DNA from: Bisporella sp. PMI_857
Lineage: Eukaryota > Ascomycota > Leotiomycetes > Helotiales > Helotiaceae
Assembly (NCBI GenBank): GCA_021307315.1
Contig: JAJSPD010000003.1
Location: forward strand, 992,001 to 1,056,000
Direction: 5' to 3'
DNA length: 64,000 bases
Part shown: positions 46,048 to 57,558 of the stretch, piece after piece
Layout: each line of letters opens with the position of its first letter
How positions within the stretch are numbered: the stretch's first letter is position 1
Made by a program: the position numbers and the translations under genes
Notes under the pieces: generated by a model
The model's database searches: none
What the model was told of the DNA's origin: nothing
What the model saw: only the letters and a program-made list of their open reading frames with translations

Positions 46048-47874
46048 ATGCAAAAGTCGCTGCAATCGCAACTCGTCGTCTTCTTCACCCTGTTGTTTGT
46101 CTGCTCACAAGCATTTCCTATACTCGATAGCTCTTCCAATTCCAACAAAAACACTGCCCGCGATGTCCTACTCGATCGCAGCGATGATGCTAGACGGCAA
46201 CCGCTACACGGAACAAAAGAGCATGGAGACGACGACATCGTCCCCCTCTACGGCCTCTACAAGAGAAGTCTCTCCACAACCATCCGCCAACACGAGCCCA
46301 GCAATGAGCAACTCGCCCACGATGTCCAGTACCTCCATCAGCCCCCCTCTATCTCCCATCTCCGGTACCCGTCCTCCGCCAACACGCTTACGTTCCCTTT
46401 CCAAGCTACAAATCCCTCCGCCCAAGCAGCGGCTCCTCCCTCCTCGCACGCTGCCGCAGGCCCCAAGTCCACTAGAACTCACCAAACAAACGCCAATTCT
46501 TACTTTCGATTCTCCTCTGCCTCCCAAACTACACCGAACGAACTCCTTCAAGCCGGCGGCCGTCATCGACTCTTCGGAGAGCGAGAGCGACCATTCGCCC
46601 TCTCCAAGCCCTTTCGAGCACCTCAAGCGTCATCTCCTCGTACCCCGTCGCAACGACCAAGTGTCTCCATTATCCACAACTTATATACCACGACTGTCCG
46701 CGACCCGCTCGCCGATCTCGCCGATGAGCAGCACCATGGGAATGGCCGGGACGCCCTCGCCAGCCAATCCCACAATGGCTGGTTCTCCCTACCGTTTCGC
46801 GGACACCATGCAGCTAGCATCGCCGAACATCAACGCTCTCCTAGCCAGCCCAACTTTGTCCGCCATGCTAGCGAGCTCGCGGGGTGGAAGTCCAGCAGTA
46901 CCATACCCAAGTTCGGCGCTCCTGGGCAGCCCATACCTCAGCGCGAACCCGTACTCGGCCAATCCGTTTTCCGACAGGCAGCGCATCGACAGCCCACATC
47001 CATTTTCGGCGGTCAGCCACGGGAGCAGCGTGTACTCGACGCTGCATTCCCCCATAGCCGCGTGCTAGGCCAGTCCACACAAGAACCACGACGACCGTAT
47101 CTTGGTCTCTCATGGACGAGAGAGAATGCCTTCTTCGCAGCTATGAGAGACTTCATATTCGGTAAGACACTTGATCGTCTAGTACCTTACTTCCGCCGTC
47201 CTCTTCCTCACATACCGTCCTCGAAAGCGCCTACGTGGACACATGCCCACTCCATCCTCGCATTCCAAGAACGTAAAGATCACGCTCTTGAAGCAGCGAA
47301 ACACATCCACCATCCCGTCCCAAAAATTCCTTTCTTCGCCGGCCTCAAAATGCTTCTGGAGAAACATGCACTCCGTCCCAACTCTGCTTACCGCCTCCCC
47401 CAAAAATCACACACTATAACTCACGCTTCTAACGGCGGTACTATCCATATGGCATCCCCATCTCTCACGCACTCACATCCTGTACCGGTGGTGTTTAAGC
47501 TTACCCCACAAACCTGTTCTGCTCTCGCTCTCGAGTGCTCCTGCATAACAAAAGACCTCGCTTCTCGTATTATTAAAGAATATCCAGCTGGTATTTCAAG
47601 CTCCACAAACTCTATCATTGAGACTGTAGGCATGAAAATGCGTGGAAAAGAGTACCGCGTGACCTTGGACATCAAACTCAATAAGGAGATTGACGGCCAA
47701 GGACTTCAAGACCTCCTTGGCCTTCTCGTATCAGTAAAACAAGAGCTTGTGAAAGCAAAGAACGGTAAGGGATTCGGGACTGTGAATGTCCACGGTTCCT
47801 TTAACAACATCGTGTTCGAAGCGGTGTGGACTTATTACCAAGTTACCCACGGCATACCGCAACGATGTGCCTAA
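46048..47874 (+). CDS. Long frame B: possible secreted protein overlapping frame A
   Basis: A frame of 608 codons begins at the ATG at 46048 with a signal-peptide-like start (QLVVFFTLLFVCSQAFP), followed by a Lys-Arg site (YGLYKR) of the kind cut by Kex2. Codons up to 47068 overlap frame A in another phase. The last 270 codons (47069-47874) are not shared and read like a real globular domain, with CSCITKDLASRIIKEYPAGI, KMRGKEYRVTLDIKLNKEID and LLGLLVSVKQELVKAKNGKG near the end. No family is recognised. The hydrophobic start could be an accident of the C/T-rich leader of frame A, in which case the true gene may start further in. Confidence 0.55.
   Translation: MQKSLQSQLVVFFTLLFVCSQAFPILDSSSNSNKNTARDVLLDRSDDARRQPLHGTKEHGDDDIVPLYGLYKRSLSTTIRQHEPSNEQLAHDVQYLHQPPSISHLRYPSSANTLTFPFQATNPSAQAAAPPSSHAAAGPKSTRTHQTNANSYFRFSSASQTTPNELLQAGGRHRLFGERERPFALSKPFRAPQASSPRTPSQRPSVSIIHNLYTTTVRDPLADLADEQHHGNGRDALASQSHNGWFSLPFRGHHAASIAEHQRSPSQPNFVRHASELAGWKSSSTIPKFGAPGQPIPQREPVLGQSVFRQAAHRQPTSIFGGQPREQRVLDAAFPHSRVLGQSTQEPRRPYLGLSWTRENAFFAAMRDFIFGKTLDRLVPYFRRPLPHIPSSKAPTWTHAHSILAFQERKDHALEAAKHIHHPVPKIPFFAGLKMLLEKHALRPNSAYRLPQKSHTITHASNGGTIHMASPSLTHSHPVPVVFKLTPQTCSALALECSCITKDLASRIIKEYPAGISSSTNSIIETVGMKMRGKEYRVTLDIKLNKEIDGQGLQDLLGLLVSVKQELVKAKNGKGFGTVNVHGSFNNIVFEAVWTYYQVTHGIPQRCA
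46163..47068 (+). CDS. Long frame A: Ser/Pro-rich hypothetical protein overlapping frame B
   Basis: From the ATG at 46163 this frame encodes 301 residues, starting MSYSIAAMMLDGNRYTEQKS. It is rich in Ser, Pro and Thr, with phospho-site-like clusters (SPPLSPISGTRPPPTRLRSL, KLHRTNSFKPAAVIDSSESE, SPSPSPF) that resemble conserved disordered fungal proteins. An in-frame ATG at 45920 would extend it by 81 residues, but the region between reads like leader sequence. It stops at 47068, inside frame B. Its composition looks genuinely selected, so I think it is coding. If both are real, this is a dual-coding locus of about 0.9 kb. Confidence 0.55.
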   Translation: MSYSIAAMMLDGNRYTEQKSMETTTSSPSTASTREVSPQPSANTSPAMSNSPTMSSTSISPPLSPISGTRPPPTRLRSLSKLQIPPPKQRLLPPRTLPQAPSPLELTKQTPILTFDSPLPPKLHRTNSFKPAAVIDSSESESDHSPSPSPFEHLKRHLLVPRRNDQVSPLSTTYIPRLSATRSPISPMSSTMGMAGTPSPANPTMAGSPYRFADTMQLASPNINALLASPTLSAMLASSRGGSPAVPYPSSALLGSPYLSANPYSANPFSDRQRIDSPHPFSAVSHGSSVYSTLHSPIAAC

Positions 47875-48502
47875 GAAGCACATCTCTCTATTGTCATCAA
47901 CAGCGTTGCTCAGACCAACAAATATAGTATCTAGGATGCACTATCGTTGGCCTTACAAAGTATGAAAAGTACAAAAAGTTTCCTTTGTTATCCGTTTATA
48001 TTTCTTCTGGGGCGTTTTGGAATAAAGGGGACCACTATCCCGACGAAAAAGGGTATTCGGCGAAAAGGATTATCCGGAGTTATTGGAAAGAAGGGTTTTT
48101 TTTTGTATATACAGGGAATGGATTGAGTCGGAAAATATTTATACCCCCTAGAAGCAGAAGAAAACTACAGACAAAAAAAGAATACATATCCTGTCGAACT
48201 TTCGCACTTTAGCTGTTTGTGACTCTGTTCTATGAGTCCTTTCTTCGATTCGATTCGTTTTGGACCGGAGAAAATTCTCGAGTATTGGCTGCATAAGGAC
48301 GCACGTGTCCTGTAGGTAGTATGCAGATACTAGTACGTATATGTGAAAATCTGATGGTTTGCTATTCAATACTGCCGAATACAGGACAACGGGGAAGTAC
48401 GACCTAAATATGCAATTGTTCAAAGAATTCCCTGATATGCTGGAGATTATATACAGTACACATAATTCTGATCCCAGTGCTATGCCGTTCGTCACATTGC
48501 CT
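47875..48502. other. Convergent intergenic region
   Basis: This is an AT-rich spacer between two converging genes, with several T/A tracts. No coding signal is seen. Confidence 0.45.
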
Positions 48503-50775
48503 TTACGCAGCGCTCAACTCCGCGATCCTCCTCTCAATCTCCGGTACCTGTCTCAACTGTAGCTCTAATTCCTCTCTCTCGTCCTCCAGCTCCAATCTTC
48601 GTTCCGCGTCCAGCTTCCCGAAGAAATACCCGCCCTGCCCGTCGAACTGCAAAATCATGCTGTGATATTTCCACAAGCTTCTTCTGTGACTGACCGTCAT
48701 AAGCGTGATGCCTAATGCTTTGGCATGTTCGTACATCACTTTCTCCATCTCGAGTGTTACGCTCGATGTACATTCATCCAGGATAGCGTATTTTGGTGCG
48801 TTATAGAAGAGTCGTGCCATAGCAACACGTTGTTGTAGACCACCGGACAGCACGTCCCTCCATTCTGCTTCGGCATCCCAGCCGTTAGGAAATTGAGCGA
48901 CAAGGTGGTCAAGGTCGAGGATCTTCAGAATAGAGAGGAGATCCGCGTCTGTAGTGCCTTTGCTGCGCATGATGCGAAGAGAGTCGGGGTAGATGATCTG
49001 TTGACGGAGGGAGCCAGAGCTTAAGTATGGTCTCTGAGGGACGTAGAAAACCTGGGAAAGAGGTGGTTTACGCACGGTTCCTCCATATACGGGCCATAGG
49101 CCACCGAGGATTCGGAAAAGAGATGATTTCCCGCAACCGTTGGGTCCCACTACGAGGACATGATCGCCGCGATTCATCGAAAAGGAGAGCTCTTTCACCA
49201 GAACACTGCCGCCTGGAGTAATAATTGGGACATTCTTGAACTCGATGTCTTCGCTCTCGATGATCTCTCCGCGGCCTTTCATGAGCTCCAGTTGCTGAGA
49301 TCCCTCCTCATCTGCGACTAGAGTCTTCTCGAATCGACCAGCCTTGATTTCTTCCATCACATCTAAAAGAGTTGCAACTCGAGATGTGTAGCCAGCTAAT
49401 TCAGTAACCTCTTTGTACGAGAACATTACTCGTCCAAAGGCGTCAGATGATGATAACAGGAGTCTTCGGTTTGTGACGAAGCTCTCCGTTCGGTCACCCA
49501 TTGTTGCCGCTGTTGCGCCTGGAATTTTAAAGAAAACGGGAACACTGCACAGGATAAGTCCCAATGCACCCCATACGTATTTGATTATAAAGTCCTTCGT
49601 AACGTTAGCGACGTTGCAGTGTGGCATATATATTACTTACCTCCATTATTCCGTGTGTGAACCGTCTCCGTAGTATATAATTCACATGCTTAATTAGGGT
49701 GAAATAGCCTTTATCTAATGTGTCTCTCTCCGCATTATGGCCATTGTACAAGGCAATCTCCTCACTGTAGTCTATCACTCTGGAATGCTCAAACCTGAAT
49801 TCTCCTTCTAATCTTGCTTCGTCTGCCACATATTTTCCAAATGGAGGTGTTAATGCCCGCATGACATTGGCGGACAGCTGCACTAGTAATGACATGAAGA
49901 ATAGTCCTACAACATCAGCACCATATATTTTGAAAATTTCTAAGAATTTCTTACCTTCTCCACCAACGCTCTTGGAAAGTGAGTAGTTGTAAATTAGCAT
50001 ATCTAATGTTGGCTTTGCTAAATTTCCGTACAGCTCTGCAAGACTGTTCGCAAACTTCGACACATCTACCGTTATCAACTGATCCGCATTCTTTATCCTA
50101 TCATCTAGTGCTGATAAAGAGTAGAACGTCATATTTGAAAGGTATTTCGTATGGATATGATTCGTCAATCTCGTCCGGTATTGTAGAGCAAGCTTGCACT
50201 GGTGATACGACAACTATACGTGTTAATATAAGTCTCGTATTCCCCTCTCGGACATGCCCTACCATCGAGTTTGTGAAAGTCGCAGGAATAGCAATCAACA
50301 TCCACCACACAATCCCAAGCAAAAAATCCTTACCCTTCCCTCTCACCAAACTACTCACCAGCGCACCATCCATCGCCGCAACCTTCAAACTTATCAGTGT
50401 CCTCACCACCAAGAACACGCTATGACTGATAAGCAACCGTAGCTCCTTGCTCTTCCACCCTGGTATGCATATCCTCAACAGCTTGAATAGGTTCTTGAAG
50501 AACTCCCTATTCAATTCCACTTTCTGGCGCTTTGTCGCTTCGCCTTTGCCGGCAGACGTGGCAGGGCGTTTTTTGAGGGCAGCATGGCGGGCGGCGGAGG
50601 CTTTCTGCTCTGCGATGGCGGAGCGGATGCGATTTAGGAGGGCGAAGAAGAGGGTCAGGTAGACGGTGCGGGAGATTTTTGTGCGGTGCTTGAGGTAGAG
50701 ATTTGTGAGGTCGGAGATTATGGATTTGATGGTCCTGTCAGGTGGGAGCAGACGGAGGGTTGACTGTCCTGCCAT
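48503..50775 (-). CDS. Peroxisomal-type ABCD half transporter (fatty acyl-CoA import)
   Basis: Three exons (50263-50775, 49641-50213, 48503-49594) join in phase to 725 residues from the ATG at 50775. The membrane domain contains [20 protein letters not shown] and [18 protein letters not shown], which include the EAA-like region of ABCD proteins. The nucleotide-binding domain has Walker [10 protein letters not shown], signature [16 protein letters not shown] and Walker [11 protein letters not shown] with the H-loop VSHR. These half transporters (yeast Pxa1/Pxa2, human ABCD1) pair in the peroxisomal membrane to import long-chain acyl-CoA. The upstream neighbour is an acyl-CoA dehydrogenase on the same strand, consistent with a peroxisomal beta-oxidation theme. 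Which of the two yeast partners it corresponds to is not resolved. Confidence 0.95.
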
Positions 50776-51270
50776 TATGGTTGTGAATGCTCGAGAGCTT
50801 CGCAGGATGTGGAGAAATCTGGGGTAATGGACAGAGGTCACCGCGCTGCGGGCAGGGTTGTGGACTTCATGGGTAGTTGTTGGACAGCGCTTGGATGGTG
50901 TGGATTGGAATTGTAATTGGGCTCTATGATACTGGAGGATGTAATTGTTGAGGCTCACGATTAACTCCTTGTTATTTCTTGAACTTTCTCGAGAAATGCA
51001 GAAGGTGTTGGTCGTCCTCGGCACATGTAAACGCCATGCGCACAGGGGTTTGGCCACTTGACATGTGCTTGCCAAGCTTTGTTGGATATGGTGTTCAAAA
51101 GTCAATCCACTTAAGTATGTGACTGAAAATATAAACATCAGCTTCTCCTAGGTTTGTTTATTCAACCTTTCTGTTTGTATAGCATGCATTTTCGTCTCAA
51201 TATTGCTAGCATTTATATCATTCATGGTGCTTATAGTCGTGCATAGAGCGCTTCTAGTACTCATAGATTC
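50776..51270. other. Promoter region of the ABCD gene
   Basis: This 0.5-kb spacer lies between the ABCD start and the stop of the acyl-CoA dehydrogenase. An open frame runs from the ABCD start upstream to about 51138, but its content is leader-like and the internal ATG at 50775 fits the family. Confidence 0.45.
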
Positions 51271-53544
51271 TTATAATTTCGGCGCAAGGTCTGCCCCCGG
51301 ATCCTCGTCAAACACGATTCTCGAGTTCCAACTAGTCTGCGTCTTCCAATCCTCCTTCTCGGCATCAAATAGATGACTACTGCCCAGAAATCGTCTTAGT
51401 AACTCTGCACTCACACTTTGCTCTCCGTCTTGGCGAGCATCTATGATCATAAGCGTCCCTACGATAATAGATGCGAAGGCTTCCATCATGCTTCTTGATC
51501 GAACGAGAAGATCATCTATCTCACTCCCTCCAACATTTCTTCTAAACCATTTCAGCCTCTCCATAATTGCACTTTCAGCAGCTTTCTCCTTTTCTGTTGA
51601 CGTAGTCTCAAGAAGAAGTGCATATCTGACCCATCGATCAAGAGCATCAAATGTCTTGTTCCCATTACGGCTTTTGAGGATCTTGATAAAGTCTGTTCCA
51701 AGGACATTTGTTGTCCCTTCCCAGATACTGAGTACATTTGCATCACGATAGAGGCGCGCCACATTGACGGCTTGTGATTCTTCATTTTCCAGATATCCGA
51801 CTCCGCCAAGAGCTTCGATGCATTCTTGCAGGCCGTTGATGGCAGCTTTCGCGGTAAGTGCTTTGAGCGCTGGTGTGAGAAGTCTAAAGGAATCCATCAG
51901 TATTGTTGGTGGATAGGGTAGAGGGATTACCTTAGGAGTAGTTGCAAGTCTTCAAGTGTTTGAGGTCGAAGTCTTTCAGAAGCAGGACAAGTCTGGCTTG
52001 TAGCTGTTGAGGACTTCTGATCCGAAAGTCCAAGACAATACACAGTGAAGAAAGTAAACAGCATATTGCTTCTATAAGTCAGCGTGATATCCGCTAGCGT
52101 CTTGATATGCAGCGGAATATCTCGTAATGTTCTCCTCTTCCCCTTCCCAGGCATCTCCCTTATACCAGCAAACGCTCTCGCTACCGCCAATCCCCGCCCC
52201 AATAAGCCCATCGTTGTCACGGAATTATGCACTCTCGTAATATTAAGCATCGTGCTCAGCTCCCGAATGCCGTTTCCTTCTTTGCCTACAAGGAATGCTC
52301 GCGCGCCTTTTAGTTCTAATTCAGCGGTTGGAAGGCCCTTTGTTCCCAATTTGGACTTTAGGCGGGAGATGCGGATGCCGTTGAGTTCTGAGGAACCGGA
52401 AAGAGTGGTACGACGAATGGGAACGTAGAATGCGGAGAGACCAGTTGGAGTTTGCGCTGTTGCAATGGTCATCTGGGAATCAGTGGCTGAAGAGAACCAT
52501 TTGAACCCATTTAGGACCCAAGGACCTAGAGGAGATCCATCGATCTGGAACATACCAGTCAGAAATTGTTTCAATATTCCATGTGGAAGGATACAAGGTA
52601 ATGGAGAATGTCTATTCAGTTACTCACCTGCCGTGAAGTGAACTCACCACTATTCTTGATCGGTGCGAATGTAGCAAGCGTTTCTGTCCCAGAAACATCA
52701 GAACCTCCGACCCGTTCAGTCATCCATTGACCTGATGTCCAAGCCCCTTCCTCACGTGCAGTTAGCCGTTGATATGCACCGCGAAACACCAACTTCGCTG
52801 TGATATCAATATCCTCATCGTCAATATGACGTTTGAGCAGAGAAGCTGCACCATCCTGCATAGCACTGGGACATGTAACATTTGCACAAGATCCTGTCCA
52901 TAGATGATACCTAAAGTAATTAGCCTTGCGGCCTGACACTCAATCAAATCAGACATACTTCACGAACTGGACCACCCGAGAATACTCCGCATATTCGTTT
53001 TCATAAGCAGTTGCCACTATTCTTCAAAACAATCAGCATAGGCGACCTCTGATGAAGTTTGAAGAATGTACCCTACTTTCAACCCCATGCTCTGCAACTC
53101 TTTCCAGCCTTGGCTCGTAACTAGCTCATCCTTTCGCCTCCCAAATGCATCACGTCCCGAGCCTATGCAAATCAATATCCGCCTCCAACGACACGTTGCC
53201 CCAATCACAAAGAGCACCCACCTCTAACATAAGGCATGTTTCTCTCCGTGTCGCTCACCCAGTCAAAGACTTTCTGGCTCAAGACCTCATCCCCGAATCG
53301 ACCGAGGTCAGGAGCAATCTTGTGTGTGACTTCCGGGGGAAGGAATACTGCATGACTAATCAGCGATGAACTGAGGAATCTGAAGAGGAGGGGGCGGGGA
53401 TGGAAACATACGATCGATGACTCGTTTCAGGGACGTGTCTTCGTGAAATTGATTCTTGAGTACCGGAACGGACATGAACGTCCCATCATCTGCGCTTGAG
53501 GCAGTATGAGCGCTGGTTATAGTTGGTGGTGCCATTATAGGCAT
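51271..53544 (-). CDS. Acyl-CoA dehydrogenase, AidB-like, possible PTS1
   Basis: Seven exons (53412-53544, 53222-53347, 53072-53162, 52959-53021, 52628-52910, 51931-52544, 51271-51883) join in phase to 640 residues. Recognisable parts are FLPPEVTHKIAPDLGRFGDE, AFGRRKDELVTSQGWKEL, the FAD region TCPSAMQDGAA, SGQWMTERVGGSDVSGTET, DGSPLGPWVLNGFKWFSSAT, LGTKGLPTAELELKGARAFL, ARLYRDANVLSIWEGTTNVL and a C-terminal GGVGYLENEE helix. This is the AidB/fungal acyl-CoA dehydrogenase layout, acting on acyl-CoA or related substrates with FAD. The last three residues are P-K-L, which resembles a variant PTS1 peroxisomal signal. The intron boundaries at 53071 and 52958 were chosen by frame. Confidence 0.92.
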
Positions 53545-54205
53545 CGTCACTTGGCTGTAAAGAAGACTATTTTAATAATGATATAGAGAGCGACCAATTC
53601 ATTAAGGGAATTTCAATCAACAGTTAAATCGGGATCATGTATCTGCTTGATACATGGATAGATTGGCAAGTATTCAATTTGAGATTGATGTATCAAGGTA
53701 AGCTCTTTAGAGGGGTTCGGTGATGAAGCGTGATCTAAATCAAGTAGCCTCGGTTCGGCAAGACTCTGCTTGTTTTGCTTCGATAGGCTTCAATATTAAA
53801 TTTACCTTTTCAGATCGGATTATTTGTATCCAGTAACTATAGAATGGGTATTGGTAGTCGACGTTTAAGACTCCGATTTAACGTATTATCCATTATGTAT
53901 GGGAAAGCAATGAATGCGTCACTTCATTTACGTCTACTTCTGTTATTCTGAGGCGCCTCATCTCCAATAGCACTATTTTATACAATTCCACCGCTTTTGT
54001 CACATACTGATCATAACATACAATCACCTGCTTAGCCAAGCGAGGCGCAGGAAAGGGATATCATCGTAAGTAAAATGCATCGCTAAGCCCAAGTCCGTTG
54101 TTACAGCCATCATTCCTTGCCCGTTTCATATCGAATCACAAAAATGTGTGCAGTTGAAATATTATGTCGTGACGGTTCCGTTCCTCATGAGGTCCCAAAA
54201 CGAAA
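53545..54205. other. Spacer, no gene seen
   Basis: Short frames only. It holds the 3' end of the GYP5-like gene and the promoter of the acyl-CoA dehydrogenase gene. Confidence 0.45.
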
Positions 54206-57150
54206 TCATTCCATGGCTTTGCGCAGCTCATTCCACTTTCGCGTTAGAGTTTCGTGGTTGGAGTTCAGCTTCCGCTACATTAGTGGCCACTCCTGGAGAA
54301 GGGAGAGAGAGGATACATACTTCGGCGTACATCATCTTAGTTTCAACCAGGTTTTTCTCCATATCCGCCATTTCGTCCTCCAACCTCCTGTTGTCTTCAT
54401 GAACTTCCTGATTTCTTTTCAATAGTCTGTCCATCTCGCTCTTCAGCCTGGCCTCCACTTCCTCTGGCTGTTTCTCAACTACTTTTCGCAACTCCTCAAT
54501 CTGCACATTAAGGGATTCGTTTGTATCCTTTAGTTCCTCATTCTCAACCTTGGTTCGCACAAGCTCTGTCGCCAGTGCTGCGTGTTCGGTGTCGTGATCT
54601 TGGACCCTTTCTTCCAACCGGCGGACCTTTTGCTGCAGAGCGTGGTTTCCTGCTTTGAGAGACTCGAGCGTAGCTTCTCGTTCCCTTTCTACTCGGGTTT
54701 TCTCCTCCCATTCTGCCTTATATGTGTTCAGAAGCTCTGGGGTTATCCTGACTGAACAAGCATCGTTTACCATTTGGTCCGCACGGTAGATCTCTTTATC
54801 AATGCTAGCCCCCGAACTACCGAAGAAGCCTGACTCGAGGATTGAGCCAGCGGAAGGTGCTTGGTCAATATACACGTCAAACAGTCGATCTTTCAAGAAT
54901 GTAGTCAAAGCTACCATATCATTCATGGCAAGAAGTGACGCTGAATTTTTCTGCATCAGAGCGATTCCAAACTTCAATATTGCTCCAAGTCCTTCGCTGA
55001 GAATAAGGTCGTATATTCGGAGAACAAGTTGTAATGGAAACCGATAGGCAAACAGTGTAAGAAACCATTGCGTTGCGTAGAGATGTGGGCTAACTTGTTT
55101 ACGGTGAAGATGACAGTAGAGTGCTGGCTCAAAGTCTTCCAATAAGCGCTCGAACTGGTAGAGGTGCATATGGAGCCCTGGCATATCCTGAATAAAGAGA
55201 TCACGAAGGTGATATTGGTTCATAAGCCGGACTAGCAAGCAAAATGCTTCCTCTTCAGGCATCTACGCTATGTTAGATTGGTGAAAATAGAGATGGATCG
55301 ACTGAACATACATTAAAAAGCAAAGGCATTGCAAGGAAATTTATTCCTTGTGCATATCCTACGCCTTCATCAAATAAGGCATATGCTTTGCAGACACCAA
55401 ATAAGCCTTCTTGAAGCCCCGAGCTTGCGGCAAATTTGGAAAAGCTGGTACGGGCACCTAGATCCCGTTTGATAGTCTTTTCCAACTTTCGCAATGCAAC
55501 TTCGTCTTCCTTTGCTTTCTTTTTCTTTTCAGCCAATGATACTGCATGTGCTTTTATTGTAGCCTCTGGATCCTTTTCTTTTGCCGGCGAAGGTGATCGC
55601 AAACCATTAGTAGCGGTGGCCGCTGGCGTAGAATGATCTGAGTGTACCGAGGATGCAGAAGATATAGCGCCATCTTTTTCTTTGGATAATGAGTGATTCT
55701 GTGGTATGCTAGGTGTCCCGCTGGAACCACTATTTCTGTCTATGTCTTTATCGGTACCGCGAATCACTAGATCTCTATAGACGCTTTCAAGGTCTTCATT
55801 CTTACTTTGCGCCAGAACTTGCCAAACAACTCCTCGAATGGCGTTTGGTATTCCGGTAGTAATTGCTCGGTTCAGCTCTTCTGCACTCGTCCTTGCAACA
55901 GCTGCAGGTCCTTCGTAAACCACAGACTGCCATAGATCCCAATCGACAGGTGAAGCTGGATCAGCCAATGTTGACGGGCCTGCGAATACTCCCTGGGCGG
56001 TTCCTGGAGTCATCGAAGGGTTGACGGATGGATTCGGACTCTGTGGCATTATGGGAGAGTGTTGAGCAGAAAGAGATAAGTTCTCGTCTGCTAAACCTGT
56101 GGGACTCGCAACACCAAGTCCCAAAGTTGAGCTACGCCCAACTAATCCGCCTGTTGCGCTCTCTCGCTTCTCTTCCTCCCCAAAACCAGTAATCCCAGCT
56201 TCTTCGCGCATTCGCAAAACCTTGAACCTGTCTCTTAAACTGTTTCGTGCTGGCCGCTTATTTCCATTTGTGCCTTCACCTTCGGCCCCTTCCTCCAGCT
56301 TCCCTAACATCATTTCCGGATTGCTATGGAGTGTATTGATGGATGAAGCAGTGTTTCTGCGCTCGTTCGTATTTGGAGACGGTAGAGGTGGTGACATAAC
56401 AGGTTCTTTATTGGTATTCCTCGACAGCCACGAGAATGGACTTGTAAGCTTCCTTGTTGGAGGGGCGGGGGCGGGTGGCACTGGTAGAGGTGCGACTATG
56501 TGTGATGCTGGAGGAGGAGCCCATGGTACCGAAGGCAAGGCACCCGAGAGACCGATCAGTGGTTTTGCAGATCTAGGCGGTGGAACTGGCTTGCTACTCT
56601 CTGGACCTATAATTTATAAGTCATGATGACCCATTGTACGGAGTATTATATGTTCTATCACCTACTTTTCTCCACATCACTATTCAGAGCTCCACTATCC
56701 TCTAGATTGACATTGTCTAAAGAGGCTTGAGATAGTCGGCGTTCATTCTGCAAGGAAGACTTTGGTTGCTGCGCATCGCTCTCTCCATTAGTCGAATCGC
56801 CTTTTTCTTTTAAATCGAGGGTTGGAGCAGGTATAGCTTCAGTAGCTGCTGTGCTTTTCACGGACGATGACCGCCGCTGGGTGAGTGATCTTGTCTTCTC
56901 TCTGAAGCTCGTTACTGCTTCAACCGGCGTGGTATCGTTGGCATCTTCAAAATTGTCCTACAATTCAGGTTGGTGGTTAGTAAGCTAGCATCACCCATTG
57001 TAACTCGATAGGTGGTATAACCACTAGAAGAGGACAAATAGGAGTCTGACTGTAACATACATTCTCTCTGTCTGAGTTGCTCCCGTTTGCGTCTGGCCTC
57101 GAATTTGTTGACTCGGCATCTGCCGCATCGTGATGATCGAGCTCGGGCAT
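54206..57150 (-). CDS. GYP5: GYP5-like Rab GTPase-activating protein (TBC domain)
   Basis: Five exons (57061-57150, 56666-56957, 55312-56606, 54321-55262, 54206-54274) join in phase to 895 residues. The N-terminal 330 residues are disordered and Ser/Pro-rich. The TBC domain spans about 390-660: RAITTGIPNAIRGVVWQVLA, the arginine-finger motif IKRDLGARTSFSKF, the glutamine-finger motif YAQGINFLAMPLLF, MPEEEAFCLLVRLMNQYHLR and YRFPLQLVLRIYDLILSEG. A long C-terminal coiled coil follows (EEKTRVEREREATLESLKAG and onward). Both catalytic fingers are present, so it should be active. Yeast Gyp5 acts on Ypt1/Sec4 in secretion; a similar Golgi-to-plasma-membrane role is likely. An insert of about 90 residues with Ser repeats lies between the first two TBC blocks. 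Confidence 0.95.
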
Positions 57151-57543
57151 GATGTGTGAGGGTACTACGGAGAAAGGCAAAAAGGATCTGGCTATCTGTT
57201 CGACTGGGACTTAGGAGGAGGATGCCATCAAGAGATTAGGCGGCGAGCCGCTATTCATGCAATAGTGGAGTGTAAAGAACTCTGAAGCTGGTCTTGGGCG
57301 GTATGGAGTAGAGGGGGCGAAGTGAGTGAGAATGGATGCTGTTTGCTTGCCTGGTTGGCATGTATGGAACAGAGATCCAGGGCTGGAGTTGACGCGTTCC
57401 TGAAGAATTTCGAGGTCGCTTATCCTGATAAAGGCGAAATTGTTCCTTGTCTTGTACCCACGTTGACAACGAAGTGGAATTATGACTGTCTCAAATTAAG
57501 CTATACGGCCTTGCAAATATATTAAGATCATGTCCAAATGTAC

Positions 57544-57558
57544 CATCATCATCATCAT
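57544..57558. repeat. (CAT)5 microsatellite
   Basis: Five exact CAT units lie in a row in the spacer. This is simple sequence with no suggested role. Confidence 0.85.

Noticed and set aside
46204..47055. Minus-strand frames opposite the overlapping pair
   Set aside because: They are interrupted and Gly/Arg-rich, as expected for the complement of Ser/Pro-rich coding sequence.
50776..51138. N-terminal extension of the ABCD transporter to 51138
   Set aside because: The extra 121 residues look like translated leader, and the family-like start is the internal ATG at 50775.
53356..53412. Continuation of acyl-CoA dehydrogenase exon 1 past the GTATGT donor
   Set aside because: It gives a proline run and a stop; splicing at 53411 restores the family sequence.
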